From Neoarius graeffei (lineage: Eukaryota; Chordata; Actinopteri; Siluriformes; Ariidae): a stretch of 64,000 bases of DNA. Below are positions 1 to 11,737 of this stretch, piece by piece (position 1 is the first letter of the stretch; each line of letters begins with the position of its first letter). The notes below the pieces were generated by a model. The model was not told the DNA's origin. It saw nothing but the letters and a program-made list of their open reading frames with translations, and did no database searches. Location: contig NC_083574.1 of NCBI RefSeq assembly GCF_027579695.1, forward strand, positions 57,410,059 to 57,474,058. The letters run 5' to 3'. The translations under genes were made by a program, and so were the position numbers.

Positions 1-59
1 CACGAAGTATCTTTTAATTATTTAATTTAAATAAAGAGGAAATCATTGAATTTCAAGGT

Positions 60-239
60 GTGTTAAAACTTTTGACTGGTACTGCACGTGCATGCACACA
101 CATTGTCCTCGCCTCTTCCTGAATCTCAATGTTGTCGCTTACTGATGACGTACTGATGACACAAGCGGAAATAATAATTTTCTTGTTTTTTTTTTTTTTT
201 TAAAAACCCCAAAACTTCACGGTACTCTAAACTTCTAAA
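60..239 (+). promoter_or_regulatory. arpin: Candidate arpin promoter and 5' leader
   Basis: The 180 bases before the arpin start hold two direct copies of ACTGATGAC (141-149 and 152-160) that create a CRE/ATF-like TGACGTAC at 146-153. A T-tract follows at about 184-201. No clear TATA box is seen. The promoter role is inferred from position only. Confidence 0.35.
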
Positions 240-3200
240 ATGAGTCGAATATATTACAACACAGCGTTACAAAATAAACCTGTTCATAACGAGAAATTGT
301 CCTCTTTGTGGGAGCCATCTGTCTATCAGACGTAAGTTCTGATTTTGCAGAACAAGTTTTATAGAGGAAGCAGATTAAATGGCTTATTCTAAACAAAAAA
401 AAATCATCCGAGTTTAAATCTGACTGATGATAATCCGTTTCAGTGGCCCCGGAGTGATTTTAGAGGGAACGTTTGTTGATGTGTCTCGCCATGCAGTTAC
501 TGACATCAACAATAAAAAGGTAAGCTCGGAGTAGACTATGCATGAATGTGTGACGTCACATCTTTGACATGTTGGACACTTAAAATGATTTAATTTTCTA
601 AATTTATATAGCGTCTGCTAGAAAATTTAGTTTTATGGAACGTCAGACTTGTTTGTTTTTATGACTGACCCTTTTGCCGGATTCATAATTTACAGTGTGA
701 TCATAAGTGTTTAATCATCAGTGACTGGGTCAAGCATTATAAAGCACTCTTAACCACAGCCAAAGTTCATGGAGAAAGAATACTTATGCTTCCTTTTTCT
801 CTCTGAAATATATTTGTTTTTGACGAAGAAAATGACTCTCTTAGCCCTTTGATGCAAAACAAGGGTCAAAAGTGACCCGGCTGAGTTTTTATCTTCTATA
901 TCTTTGCAATAAATTAATTCCATCATTCAGTATTCAAGGTATTCCTCAATTAACTTGTTTTTGATCATCATACATCCTTATTTTATTTTTTCCTTTCTTA
1001 CTTTTTGAATAGGGTGGCACGGTGGTGTAGTGGTTAGCGCTGTCGCCTCACAGCAAGAAGGTCCTGGGTTCGAGCCCTGGGGCAGGCGAGGGCCTTTCTG
1101 TGCGGAGATATCCGGCAGATATCTGTCCGTGTGGGTTTCCTCTGGGTGCTCTGGTTTCCCCCACAGTCCAAAGACATGCAGGTTAGGTTAACTGGTGACT
1201 CTAAATTGACCGTAGGTGTGAGTGTGAATGGTTGTCTGTGTCTATGTGTCAGCCCTGTGATGACCTGGCGACTTGTCCAGGGTGTACCCCGCCTTTCGCC
1301 CATAGTCAGCTGGGATAGGCTCCAGCTTGCCTGCAACCCTGTAGAAGGATAAAGCGGCTAGAGATAATGAGATGAGATGAGATGAGACTTTTTGAATAAA
1401 AACCCTTTTTGTATCACTACCCTTCTAATGCACAACATGGGTCAAAAACGACCTGCATTCATTTTCCAGGTTATTTCATGTATGGCTGAGCGTTTCTATG
1501 ATATACTTTTGAAATAAATTCATTTTGTCATTTACTTTTCCAAATATGCAGTAAATATCTTGTTTTTGTTTAGCACAAATCATCATTTTTATTTTTCCTT
1601 AAGTTATGAACAAGCACAGCTTTTGTAATTCTACATCAAGTTTACACACGGCGGCACGGTGGTGTAGTGGTTAGCGCTGTCGCCTCACAGCAAGAAGGTC
1701 CAGGTTTGAGCCCCGTGGCCGGCGAGGGCCTTTCTGTGTGGAGTTTGCATGTTCTCCCCGTGTCCGCGTGGGTTTCTTCCGGGTGCTCCGGTTTCCCCCA
1801 CAGTCCAAAGACATGCAGGTTAGGTTAACTGGTGACTCTAAATTGACCGTAGGTGTGAATGTGAGTGTGAATGGTTGTCTGTGTCTATGTGTTAGCCCTG
1901 TGATGACCTGGCGACTTGTCCAGGGTGTACCCCGCCTTTCGCCCGTAGTCAGCTGGGATAGGCTCCAGCTTGCCTGCGACCCTGTAGAACAGGATAAAGC
2001 GGCTAGAGATAATGAGATGAGTTGGAAGTTTACACACATGGGTCAGAAACGACCCGCATGCATTTACTCCAGCGTTTGGTGGGAACTGTGAATTGTGCTT
2101 GTGTCAGACATTTCACAGCTCAGCACAGCGTCCTTTGCCCATCTAATACATGTAAGTAATGTTTTTCAATTGTTCTAACATTACTTTAGAAAAAAATTGA
2201 TTATGTTTAGGTTACCTTGAGAGTGAGTAGATTACTTGTCAGAAAGTTACAAGTGATTACTATTAGCTACCGAGCTGTTGACATATTCTACTTTAGTTAG
2301 CTAATTTTATTGTAGTTGGCTTAGCTAACTACATAGTTAATAAATAAATAACTGGCCCCATTCACTGCTAAAGTAATTACTTGAAACAAATTATTATTAT
2401 AGTATTAAGACATTTAATTTTAAATCACACTTTGATGACCCATGTGTAGTAATATAAAAAGTATTTTTGTTCATAAAGTAGGAAAGAAAAAATTGAATTA
2501 ATGATTTGTGGTAATTAAAAACAAGATATTTAAAGAATACTTGGAATATTCAATCATAAAATAAATTGATTTCAAAAGATAGAGCAAAGAAAAACTCAGT
2601 CAGCATGAAATAACCTGGAAAATGAATGCGGGTCATTTTTGACCCATGTTGTGCATTAGAAGGGGTGTGCATATGTTTTGCATCAAAGGGTTAAATCACA
2701 GTCTTGTTTGTTTAATTTGCAACTTTTTTTTTTGCCAGATTTACAATTTAGTGTCTACAAAATATGTTTAAGTTGTTTTATTATTGCCATTAGTTTGAGT
2801 GCAAACACTGCTTGATTGCCTTGTAGGTGCGCTATAACGTCCTGTACATCAAACCAAGTCGAATCCACTACAGAAAATATGACTCCAAGGGTAATGAGAT
2901 GGAGCCCAACTTCAGTGAAACCAAGAAAGTCAACACAGGTTATCTTATGTCATCCTACAGTAAGTACTGATATTGCAGAAGTTAGTTACAGTGAAATCCC
3001 AGTATCTGTCCAATTGCCTACCCTTTTGTACTAAATAGATAATAGATTCATGCTACGAACTGACTCAAGCAGCACAAGAGTCAGCGACTGCATACAATAC
3101 CAAATTTGAGTAGATAGAACTGCTACCACAATCTCACTTGGCAATAAACTGAGTAGAAGGAAGCTTTTGAATACATTCAAAAGGCATCGATGCTACTCGG

Positions 3201-6200
3201 TCAGTGCTGTTTCTATAACTAAAATTTCAACAAGCCCCAGTTATCCGGTTTCCTTCCACTCCCCAGAAACATGTAAATAGATGGATTAACTGTAGTAACT
3301 TGTCCATAAGTGTGTGAGAGTGAGTGAATATGCATGGTACCAGGCAATGGAAGTGTGTCCCTCTTGGAGTGAATTCTCCTGCCTTGTTCCCAGTGTTACT
3401 GGAATTGGGTTCAGCTTCACCACAACGCTGACCGTTTACAGAAGACGCATGAATGAATACAGTTGCCCACTTTAATAGGAACACCTGTACTTTCATGCAA
3501 TAATCCAATCAGCCAGTCAAGTCGCAGCAGCACAGTGCATAGTCATGCACATATAATTATCTTCCCATCAAACACCAGAACGGGGAAAATCTGACCTCAC
3601 TGACTTTTACCATGGCATGGTTGTTGGTGTCAGGGAGTGGGTGCTTTTTTCATGCCATTCACTACTATAGATATTTAGGCACTGCCTAAAAGCAGAGCTC
3701 CTGATGAGTGTAAAAGCAAAATATTTGCAAGGGCACAAAAATCAGCTTGAATAGAAGAATAATATTATAGCTTATGAACCATCAGATTGTGTAGTGTAGT
3801 GTTTCACATTAATAAATTGCTGCATTTTCTTGTGACAGTGATTATCAATAATGAGATATGGATCACAGTTACAAATACAGTACATATTTATTCCTTTCTT
3901 TCACACTGTATGCCATGCGCCAGAAACAACACCACGACATTTATTAAGATGTGCCTCGTGGACAGCAGTGAACCAGTGCTTTCACTTTACATCATTATTG
4001 CAGTGTTCGAAATACCCGTCTGCAGTCTGCATTTTGCAGAATGATTTTCAAGATTGCAGAAGAAAAATTAAACAACCTGCAATTTTGCAGAATTAAAAAA
4101 TCAGGCTCGGGATTCAATGGTTCTCAATTTAGCAAACTAGCGGCGCTGTAAATAAACTGAAACCTGCGCCACGCGAACCTGACGGCGTTTTCCAGGTCAA
4201 AGTTGAGCAATATTTACGTAATACCGACGAAAGGCGACGACAACCAAATAAGGGCAGTTGCCATTTTCCGATGTAAGATTTCGTCACTTTTAATACCCGC
4301 CGGGAGGACCCGACAACTACCTCGGCAGTTTCTGCCATGCATCTCCCAGAATTCAATGCGGCACAACAAACATGGCTCCCAAGAAGAGGATTGTTTCTTC
4401 GGGGCAAGAGTCCGACAAAAACGGCAAGAAAACAAGGATGATTTTGTCATCTCAGCAAAACCGGCAGCCAGCGTGACTTCAACAACAACAGCGACAGATT
4501 GCGCATCCACGAGGGGGACACAAATGAAGACGGTCGCTGTTATAGTTGCATACATATATATTGGTAAATTGTATAGGTTTGTATATACACTGTGTGCACA
4601 ATTATTAGGCAAGTTGTATTCCTGATGATTAATTTTATCGTTGAACAAATACAGTGCTCTCAGTCAATCCAAATTGTTAATAAACCTAAAACCAGAATGA
4701 TTAACAAAGGAAAGGGGAGTTTAGGCCTTCTCAGGGGAATATACAAGTGTGCAGAATTATTAGGCAACATTTAGTGTGCAGAATTATTATGCAACTAAAT
4801 GAAAAGCTTAAAGTTTCCCATCTCACTTGTTTATTTTCATTTTCAGTGTAACAAATAAACAACTCAGAATTAACAAATAAACACTTCTAGCATTTCAAAA
4901 ATATTCAGTGACCAATATAGCCACCCTTCTTTTCAATAACTGCCATGAGCCTTCCATCCAGTCTGTTAGTTTTTTGATTTGTTGACGATCAACTTTTTGT
5001 GCAGGAGCAACCATGGCCTCCCAAATGCTATTCAGAGTGGTGTATTGTCTTCCCTCGCTGTAAATCTCATGCTTAAGAAGGGGCCACAAGTACTCAATAG
5101 GGTTTAAGTCAGGTGAGGAAGGGGGCCATGTCATTACTTTGTCATCTTTAAGGCCTTTGTGGGCTCGCCAAGCAGTGGAGTACTTGGGTGCATGTGATGG
5201 TGCATTGTTCTGCATAACAATCATGGCCTTCTTGAATGATGCAGACTTCTTCCCATACCACTGCTTGAAGAATGTATCTTTTAGAAACTGGCAGTAGGTT
5301 TGGGAGTTGATGTTAAGTCCATCTTCAACCTGAAATGGTCAAACTAGCTCATCCTTAATAATAGCAGCCCATGCCATTACCCCTCCACCACCTTGCTGGT
5401 GTCTGAGTCAAAGTGCCCTGTGTCCATTAGTTATCCAGCTATGGGACCATCCATCTGGTCTATCCAGAGTCACTCTCATTTCATCCGTCCATAAAACCTT
5501 TGGAAAATCTGTCTTCAGATATTTCTTGGCCCAATCTTGACATTTCAACTTGTGAGTCTTGTTTAGTGGTGGTCGTGTTTCAGCCTTCCTTACCTTGGCC
5601 ATGTCTCTGAGCACCGAACACCTTGTCCTTCTGGACACTCCAGGTCGGTTGCAGTTCTAGAATATTGTGGCACTGGAGGATAATGGGTTCCTGGTAGCTT
5701 CATGTTTAATCCTTCTCAAGTCTTTTGCGGTTAATTTGTGTCTTTTCTTCTCCACACATTTTTTGCGACCCTGTTGACTATTTGCAACAAAACGTTTGAT
5801 TGTTTTGTGCTCACATTTCTATAGCTTAGCTATTTCAAGAGTGCTGCATCCCTCTGATAGGCATTTTACAATTTTTGTCTTTTCAGTGTCTGTTAAATCT
5901 CTTTTTTGGCCCATTTTGCCTGAGATAAAGAAGCTGCCTAATAATTATGCACACCTTAATATAGGGTATTAATGACTTTAGGTCACACCCTCCCTCATTA
6001 CACAAATAAATACCACCTGAGAATGCTTAAATCCAATTAGCATTCAAGTGTATCTAGCTTGCGGTTGGAAAACATGCATAGAAATAATGGTAGGGTCAGA
6101 GTACTCACTTGCCTAATAATTGTGCACACAGTGTATTGTATTGTTGAATCATGCAAAATTATACCGATATTATATCCCTTTTGAAGACAGCAACAGTATT

Positions 6201-9200
6201 TAACCTTTATTCATAGATACTTTTGAATATTTTTTTCTCATACGAAGCTACACTAATACATGTTTTGTGTACATGTTCTATTTTTTTTTTTTTACTAGTG
6301 CTGTGTTGCCTGTGATGCAGACTAGCACAAAGTAAAACAGTTGCCCTGTAAGACAAAGCTCATAGGTTCAGTTCTGTAGCTCTCAGTAGTTCTGTAGCTC
6401 TCAGTTCTGCCATGATTAGTTTGTACCCAGTTCTCTGTTGTTAGTTTCGAGCAGTGAAGCCCCTGCAGTCGTTCTCAGTTCAGTTCATGACCTTGCACTT
6501 TAGAAGCCAGGCAAACACAATGAACCCAAACGTCTTTCCATTTGCCATTTGGGTTTTATTCCATAATGGCATCAATCCTTTGCATCATCGTAAGATGTAA
6601 CAAAGTGTAGAATTGAAACCTTGCTTTCAATTTAAATCTACAGGTTGCAGATGCAAACATTGAATGAAGTACATTTTGGGTAACAATCTATTGTTCAAGC
6701 TAGAAACTTAATCTTTTTTTTTTTTTAAGATTTTTTTGGGCTTTTTTCACCTTTATTGGATAGGACAGTGTAGAGACAGGAAATGAGCGGGAGAGAGAGA
6801 CGGGGAGGGATCGGGAAATGACCTCGGGTCGGAATCGAACCCGGGTCCCCGGATTCATGGTATGGCGCCTTATCCACCTGAGCCATGACGCCCCTAGAAA
6901 CTTAATCTTGATGTAATATGACGTGCAACATGAAAATGAATGTTTTGTTTCGTGAAGAACAGTTGTGTTCTATTTTTTATTGTGGTGATCCCTTTATTAG
7001 TATGTTGTGTGGAAGGATAATGTGTGGGTGTGATAACTAGTACACTTATGAATTAGTTGGTATACTTCAAGTTGTAGTAGCCCGTAGTGTCAGGGCGAGG
7101 GAGATGAAAGACCTGTGGAGGTATCATGGAATGATAACTTTGCTGCAGAGAAGGATCTGTGAAGACTGAAATTAAAAATAGAGTGAAAGAATAAAGAATT
7201 ACAGTAATGCTATGAGTTGTAAAGCTAGATATGATGTAAATATAGGCATTATTAGGTTGAGAAGGGTGTAGTATGGAGGCTTGTGTATTTGCAGAAAATA
7301 TTTCCAAATTGCAGAACAAAATTGACATTCTGCAATATTGCAGAACACTGGAAAAAAGTATTTCGACCACTGTTACTGTATAGTTACGATCAAACCTCAA
7401 GCTTGATATGTCAAACAGCTTTCCGGTTACATGTGTCACGTCCAAGTGTGTTGCATGCAGCCGCAAACTGCAAAGCATGTGGATGCCATTAGGACTAATT
7501 AGCCTGTACCTGTCCCTGATTAGAGCTCAATCACAGGGAAACTATCAATTGTCCAACAAGCTAGTGGACTAATAAAACTGTTTTAACTTTTTTTATTAAA
7601 AAAAAAAAAAAACACAACTGTTGTGAATATTTTCCATTAAATGTGTTTGTAAATAATCCCACATTATTTAAAAAAAAAGCATGGGGGCGTTGTGGCTCAG
7701 GTGGATAAGGCGCCATACCATAAATCCGGGGACCCGGGTTCAATTCCGACCCGAGGTCATTTCCCGATCCCTCCCCGTCTCTTTCTCCCGCTCATTTCCT
7801 GTCTCTACACTGTCCTATCCAATAAAGGTGAAAAAAGCCAAAAAAAAGCAAATTAAAAATAAGTGCTGGATAAAAACCTATCTATCTTATGTAAATAAAG
7901 ATATGAATTTTGTTGTCTGGTGGTCAGGTGTTTTATGAGGTATGTTGCCTTGCACTTACAATCGGGTTCCCTGTGGTAGTACATGTTCGTTTTTCGTACA
8001 TACGCATATGCGTACGGACTTCGTATGGCCAAGCCATCAAAAATCAGGTCGATGCATTACCGTATTCTCTGAAGTATGGGGCTCTGCTCAGCTATTAACT
8101 CTAGAAACTGTTGTATCTGAAAATCACAGGAGATCAGCAGTTTCTTAAATACTCAGACCAGTCCCTCTGACATCAACAGCCATGCCAAGTACAAAGCCAC
8201 TGAGATTACATGTTTTACAATTTTGGTGTTTGATTTAAACATTTATTGACATGCTTGACCTGTAACTGCGTAACTGTATGCACTGTGCTGTTGCCACATG
8301 ATTGACCGAGTTGGATAACTTCATGACTGTTCAGGTGTACAGATGTTCTTATTAAAGTAGCTGGTGAATATATGGCTTTTTCTTTGCAGCCATTGTGGTT
8401 CTCAGATAGATACTGTAGTGCAAAAGATTTTTTTTCATCTCCAAGTTGTCTAAAAGAGATTCCAACATTCCATCCTTTTTTTTTTTCTAAAAGGAAATAC
8501 CATTGTTTCCAGATGTGTCTTGCAGATGTTGTAGTGACTGGAAAAAGTGTTTTAGCTCCACAATAAGAACTCTTACACCATTAACATGAACAAGACTGTT
8601 AATTTTCATGATACTCATGAACATTTAAACCCTTGACTTTGTGTATGATCATACCTAAATTACACAGAACTGGAGGCTAAAGGTGAATCAGACCGTCTTA
8701 CTGAGGAACAGCTAAAGGGCATAGTGAACAAAAAGGAACTGCTTAGTATCACGCAGGAGCATTGTCCCAACCAAGCCTTTGCGTTCTGGATCTTGGAGGC
8801 TGAACTGGAGAAGACAGAGCTGGAGATAGGTCAGGACATCCGTTTAAAGACTAAAGGAGATGGTCCCTTTATCTGTAAGTGTTACCTTGACAGTTCCTTG
8901 CAGTAGCAATGTTGCTGAAACTGACTTGCATTAAGCTCTCAATGCATTATTTCTCTTTTTTTGTTTTTTAAGTCTCCTTTGCCAAGTTGGATGCTGGCAC
9001 AGTGACAAAGTGCAATTTTGCAGGAGATGAGGCAGCTGGGGAATCATGGACAGACAAAATAATGGCAAACAAAGTAGATGTGCCAAGCAAAGTGAAGCCA
9101 GCTGCACTGGGTGAAGGGGCTGAGGAGGACGAGTGGGTAAGATAGTGACTACTCAAACAGTATATGTCCTGGTGATACCTTGCATAGTTTGACAGCTATC

Positions 9201-10722
9201 AGGCCGTGGTTTTAACAGCAGTACTATAGGATAATTAAAGAAAAAAAATCACTTTTTTTTCTGGTGTGTTTTTAATAGCAAAAACACAAACCGGTACAAA
9301 ACTTTGTATATGCTCATACCTAATGTTACAAAAACATTAGGATATTTATAATGTGGCATACTTGAAAATTTCTACTCGTGTTCTATTTTTGATAATCAGA
9401 ATAGCACATTAAGAGTAATTTTAAATAATAAAAACGTATGATAAAATTGGCTTTTGTTGTATTGTCATCCATCCATCATCCGTAACCGCTTATCCTGTGC
9501 AGGATCGCAGGCAAGCTGGAGCCTATCCCATCTGACTATGGGCGAGAGGCAGGGTACACTGGACAAGTCGCCAGGTTATCGCAGGGCCGACACACAGAGA
9601 CAAACAACCATTCATACTCACATTCACACCTACGGTCAGTTTAGAGCCACCAATTAACCTAACCTGTATGTCTTTGGACTGTGGGGGAAACCGGAGCACC
9701 CGGAGGAAACCCACGCGGACACGGGGAGAACATGCAAACTCCACACAGAAAGGCCCACGTCGGCCGCTGGGCTCGAACCCAGAACCTTCTTGCTGTGAGG
9801 CGACAGTGCTAACCACTACATCACCATGCCGCCCCTGTTGTATTGTCATGCTAAATGAAATAATTGGCTCAATCTCATCTCATTATCTCTAGGCGCTTTA
9901 TCCTGTTCTACAGGGTCGCAGGCAAGCTGGAGCCTATCCCAGCTGACTACGGGCGAGAGGCGGGGTACACCCTGGACAAGTCGCCAGGTCATCACAGGGC
10001 TGACACATAGACACAGACAACCATTCACACTCACATTCACACCTACGGTCAATTTAGAGTCACCAGTTAACCTAACCTGCATGTCTTTGGACTGTGGGGA
10101 AAACCGGAGCACCCGGAGGAAACCCACGCGGACACGGGGAGAACATGCAAACTCCACACAGAAAGGCCCTCGCCGGCCACGGGGCTTGAACCCAGGACCT
10201 TCTTGCTATGAGGCGACAGCGCTAACCACTACACCACCGTGCCGCCCTAATTGGCTCAATAATGTTCATCATTATTTTTGCATGTAAATATACAGTATGT
10301 GCTGCCTTATTACCAGCGAGTAGCCTAGTGGTTAGTGTGTCCGCCTCTTGATCGGGAGATTGCGAGTTCGACTCGTGGTCGGGTCATACCAAAGACCATC
10401 ATAAAAATGGTACCTACTGCCGTCTGGCAAGGCATGCTGCAATACAGATGCGAGTGGGGAGTCAAACTCTCGCGGTTACCAGAGGACTAGCCCCACACTG
10501 TAACCCAAGCTATGTAATAGGCGAGAGGCTGAGGGCTAGGGAAACGGAGATCGGCGCTGCCCTATGCACCACTTGGTGTGGGAAGGACTTTGGCTTTTGG
10601 CTGCCTTATTACTATAACATCAAAATTTGTCCGATATAAATAAGACTGTGTGCACTGATTTCCAACTCCTCAAATTTTGTAATGTTATACCGGGCTCTAT
10701 CTTTTTATTTCAGGATGACTGA
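240..10722 (+). CDS. arpin: Arpin, inhibitor of the Arp2/3 complex (six coding exons)
   Basis: Spliced coding exons are 240-331, 444-519, 2827-2959, 8668-8874, 8973-9136 and 10714-10722. All junctions are GT-AG with matching phases, giving 681 bases and 226 aa, the same length as human ARPIN as I remember it. The product starts MSRIYYNTALQNK, carries the conserved blocks VRYNVLYIKPSRIHYRKYD, KVNTGYLMSSYKLEAKG and RLKTKGDGPF, and ends in the acidic tail EEDEWDD. In known arpins this tail competes with WAVE-type activators for Arp2/3, downstream of Rac, to restrain lamellipodia and steer cell migration in the cytosol. The last exon encodes only DD and the stop. Intron 2 (2.3 kb) and intron 3 (5.7 kb) are swollen by transposons. 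The gene is convergent with anpep. The reading frame looks intact and functional. Confidence 0.96.
1012..1386 (+). mobile_element. tRNA-derived SINE, family A, copy 1
   Basis: This is the reference copy of the window's main SINE. The head has a tRNA-like A box (TAGTGGTTAGCG) and B box (GGTTCGAGCCC), the body includes CAAAGACATGCAGGTTAGG, and the tail is a GATGA/GAGAT simple repeat. It is flanked by a perfect 12-bp duplication ACTTTTTGAATA at 1000-1011 and 1387-1398, so it moved by retrotransposition. Apparent ORFs in this family are not genes. Confidence 0.88.
1650..2025 (+). mobile_element. Family A SINE, copy 2
   Basis: Same head, body and tail as copy 1. The perfect 12-bp target duplication is AAGTTTACACAC at 1638-1649 and 2026-2037. 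It is in the same orientation as copy 1 and inside the same piggyBac-like host element. Confidence 0.88.
4588..6133 (-). mobile_element. Tc1/mariner-like transposon with decayed transposase
   Basis: Terminal inverted repeats begin CACTGTGTGCACAATTATT and the element is flanked by TA on both sides (4586-4587 and 6134-6135). The transposase runs on the minus strand from an ATG at 5914 (MGQKRDLTDTEKTK, helix-turn-helix region) to about 4895. Visible landmarks are VLWTDEMRVTLD around 5480 and [14 protein letters not shown] around 5100, the catalytic D and D/E blocks of the superfamily. Stops and frame changes break it; the second catalytic Asp context reads NNAPSH. It is a dead copy. Confidence 0.82.
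6716..6893 (-). mobile_element. tRNA-derived SINE, family C, copy 1
   Basis: On the minus strand the head reads as a tRNA-like unit (GTGGCTCAGGTGGATAAGG, then GGGTTCGATTCC), followed by a short body and an A/T-rich tail. The 16-bp target duplication CTAGAAACTTAATCTT is perfect at 6700-6715 and 6894-6909. Confidence 0.82.
7681..7850 (+). mobile_element. tRNA-derived SINE, family C, copy 2
   Basis: Opposite-strand relative of 6716-6893, with the same tRNA-like head (GTGGCTCAGGTGGATAAGG, GGGTTCAATTCC) and an A-rich tail. Flanking A-runs make the target duplication hard to judge. Confidence 0.75.
9469..9835 (-). mobile_element. Family A SINE, copy 3
   Basis: Full-length minus-strand copy ending in a GGATGGATG-type tail rather than GATGA. 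The 14-bp target duplication TGTTGTATTGTCAT is perfect at 9455-9468 and 9836-9849. It lies in arpin intron 5. Confidence 0.87.
9874..10247 (-). mobile_element. Family A SINE, copy 4
   Basis: Second minus-strand copy, 24 bases past copy 3's 3'-flanking duplication. The 13-bp duplication TAATTGGCTCAAT is perfect at 9861-9873 and 10248-10260. It lies in arpin intron 5. Confidence 0.87.
10314..10599 (+). mobile_element. tRNA-derived SINE, family D
   Basis: The head has an A box (TAGTGGTTAGTGTG) and B box (GAGTTCGACTC), and the body is unlike family A. The duplication GCTGCCTTATTAC at 10301-10313 and 10600-10612 is perfect. The body encodes nothing. Confidence 0.78.
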
Positions 10723-10869
10723 CCAGCATACAGAATACATGGAGGAAAAACGTGGCAAGCATTTTCTCACCCTGACATACTTAATACATCCAAATACACT
10801 TTATACCGAGACATACTTTATACAGTAAGCACTGATGTGTTGATATAAACATGTTTTATGTATAGTAGT

Positions 10870-10875
10870 AATAAA
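10870..10875 (+). terminator. arpin: Candidate arpin polyadenylation signal
   Basis: AATAAA lies 148 bases after the arpin stop codon, a suitable distance for a short 3' UTR. It is predicted by sequence only. Confidence 0.5.
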
Positions 10876-11737
10876 TTACATTTTATTAATAATTGAGGTT
10901 GTGTGTCTGTGTGCTGGGTTTTGTATGTGGGTTATGTAAAATGTTATTTTATTAATTATTTCAGTGTATAGCTTTATGGTCATTAGAGATATGAGATTGT
11001 TATGACTCAAGTAGCAGATTAGATTTAACTGCAAAAATTATTTAAATCCAGTCAGTCTTAATGCAATTTTTAACATTTTATTGGAGTTTTAGTTGTTCCT
11101 AGTGGTTTTCATCACTGCTCTACAGTTTTTAATGAACTACACATTATCAGCCACACTCCACCAGTCCTTCACTACTAATCAGATGTTCTTTGAGCTGTGG
11201 AACATTCTCAGTATGTTTATTTGTGTTGCTGAAGTGTATTTAACTCAGAGGCATTGCTGGGAAAATATCTGGTTAGTGGTGGCCCTTTTCTTTGATAAAC
11301 AGGGAGACAGCTGACAATTGTTATAGTCACAGATGGGCTACAGTCAGTTATTTTATACCTACAATGGGCGCTTATACGGTCAGTGAACCTGATGCAGTGG
11401 CCGATAAGTGCAGGTATAAGGCATGTGGAACCAATACTCTAGCAACTCAGTGAATAAATATTAGTCAAATGCAAAATGAGGTTCAAGAGAATAAAACAAT
11501 CCAAAGGTTTATTTTAACTTAATTCAGAAATTGATCAATAGAAGGATTTTAGGCAATGAGTATATACTGTACATTTTATACTAGTTTCTATAGTTAAAAA
11601 TATACTATTGAGTACATAAATGTATTTACTTAGAATACTTAATATGCCTGAGTAAGTAGCATACTTAAATGTTGCTTCACTTGTGTAAACAGTTCTTTAG
11701 TTGTAGTATTGGACATGAATGAAGCAATAAATTAAAC

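Larger units (their letters stand above)
845..2690. mobile_element. piggyBac-like non-autonomous foldback element
   Basis: The ends are inverted copies of CCCTTTGATGCAAAACA, next to TTAG (841-844) on the left and TTAA (2691-2694) on the right, as expected of piggyBac-type TTAA insertion with one mutated base. An inner inverted pair (about 1421-1480 against 2587-2660) carries a GGGTCAAAAACGACC motif. No transposase is visible. Two SINEs (1012-1386 and 1650-2025) landed inside it. It lies in arpin intron 2. Confidence 0.6.
4001..7372. mobile_element. Putative hAT-like element nested in the intron 3 composite
   Basis: The ends are near-perfect inverted copies of CAGTGGTCGAAATAC (14 of 15 match), with TTGCAGAA-rich subterminal repeats on both sides. 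A clear 8-bp target duplication is not visible, so the class is uncertain. A short ORF starts at 4371 (MAPKKRIVSSGQESDKNGK) in GC-richer DNA and may be a remnant of a first coding exon. The element holds the Tc1-like copy 4588-6133 and the SINE 6716-6893. Confidence 0.35.
3468..8359. mobile_element. Composite unclassified DNA element filling arpin intron 3
   Basis: Inverted ends CACTTTAATAGGAACACCTG (3468) and its imperfect complement ending ATTAAAGTAG (8359) suggest one interrupted element. Inner parts (3660-3780 and 7860-8170) recur at 35690-36040 and 37980-38060, so this is a dispersed family. It is cut by the putative element 4001-7372 and by a SINE at 7681. No transposase was recognised, and I cannot assign a superfamily. 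Confidence 0.4.

Noticed and set aside
1020-1090. tRNA gene-like A and B boxes
   Set aside because: They belong to SINE heads with target duplications and lack a closed acceptor stem, so they are not functional tRNA genes.
1034-1352. Recurring frames reading SWSLSQLTTGERRGTPWTSRQ or GFLRVLRFPPQSKDMQVRLT on both strands, here and at a dozen other places
   Set aside because: They are translations of the family A SINE. They recur only where the SINE occurs and have no independent coding signal.
4203-4648. Overlapping 140-codon frames on both strands near 4.2-4.6 kb
   Set aside because: They straddle the edge of the Tc1 copy and show no motif; only the short frame at 4371 may be a transposon exon relic.
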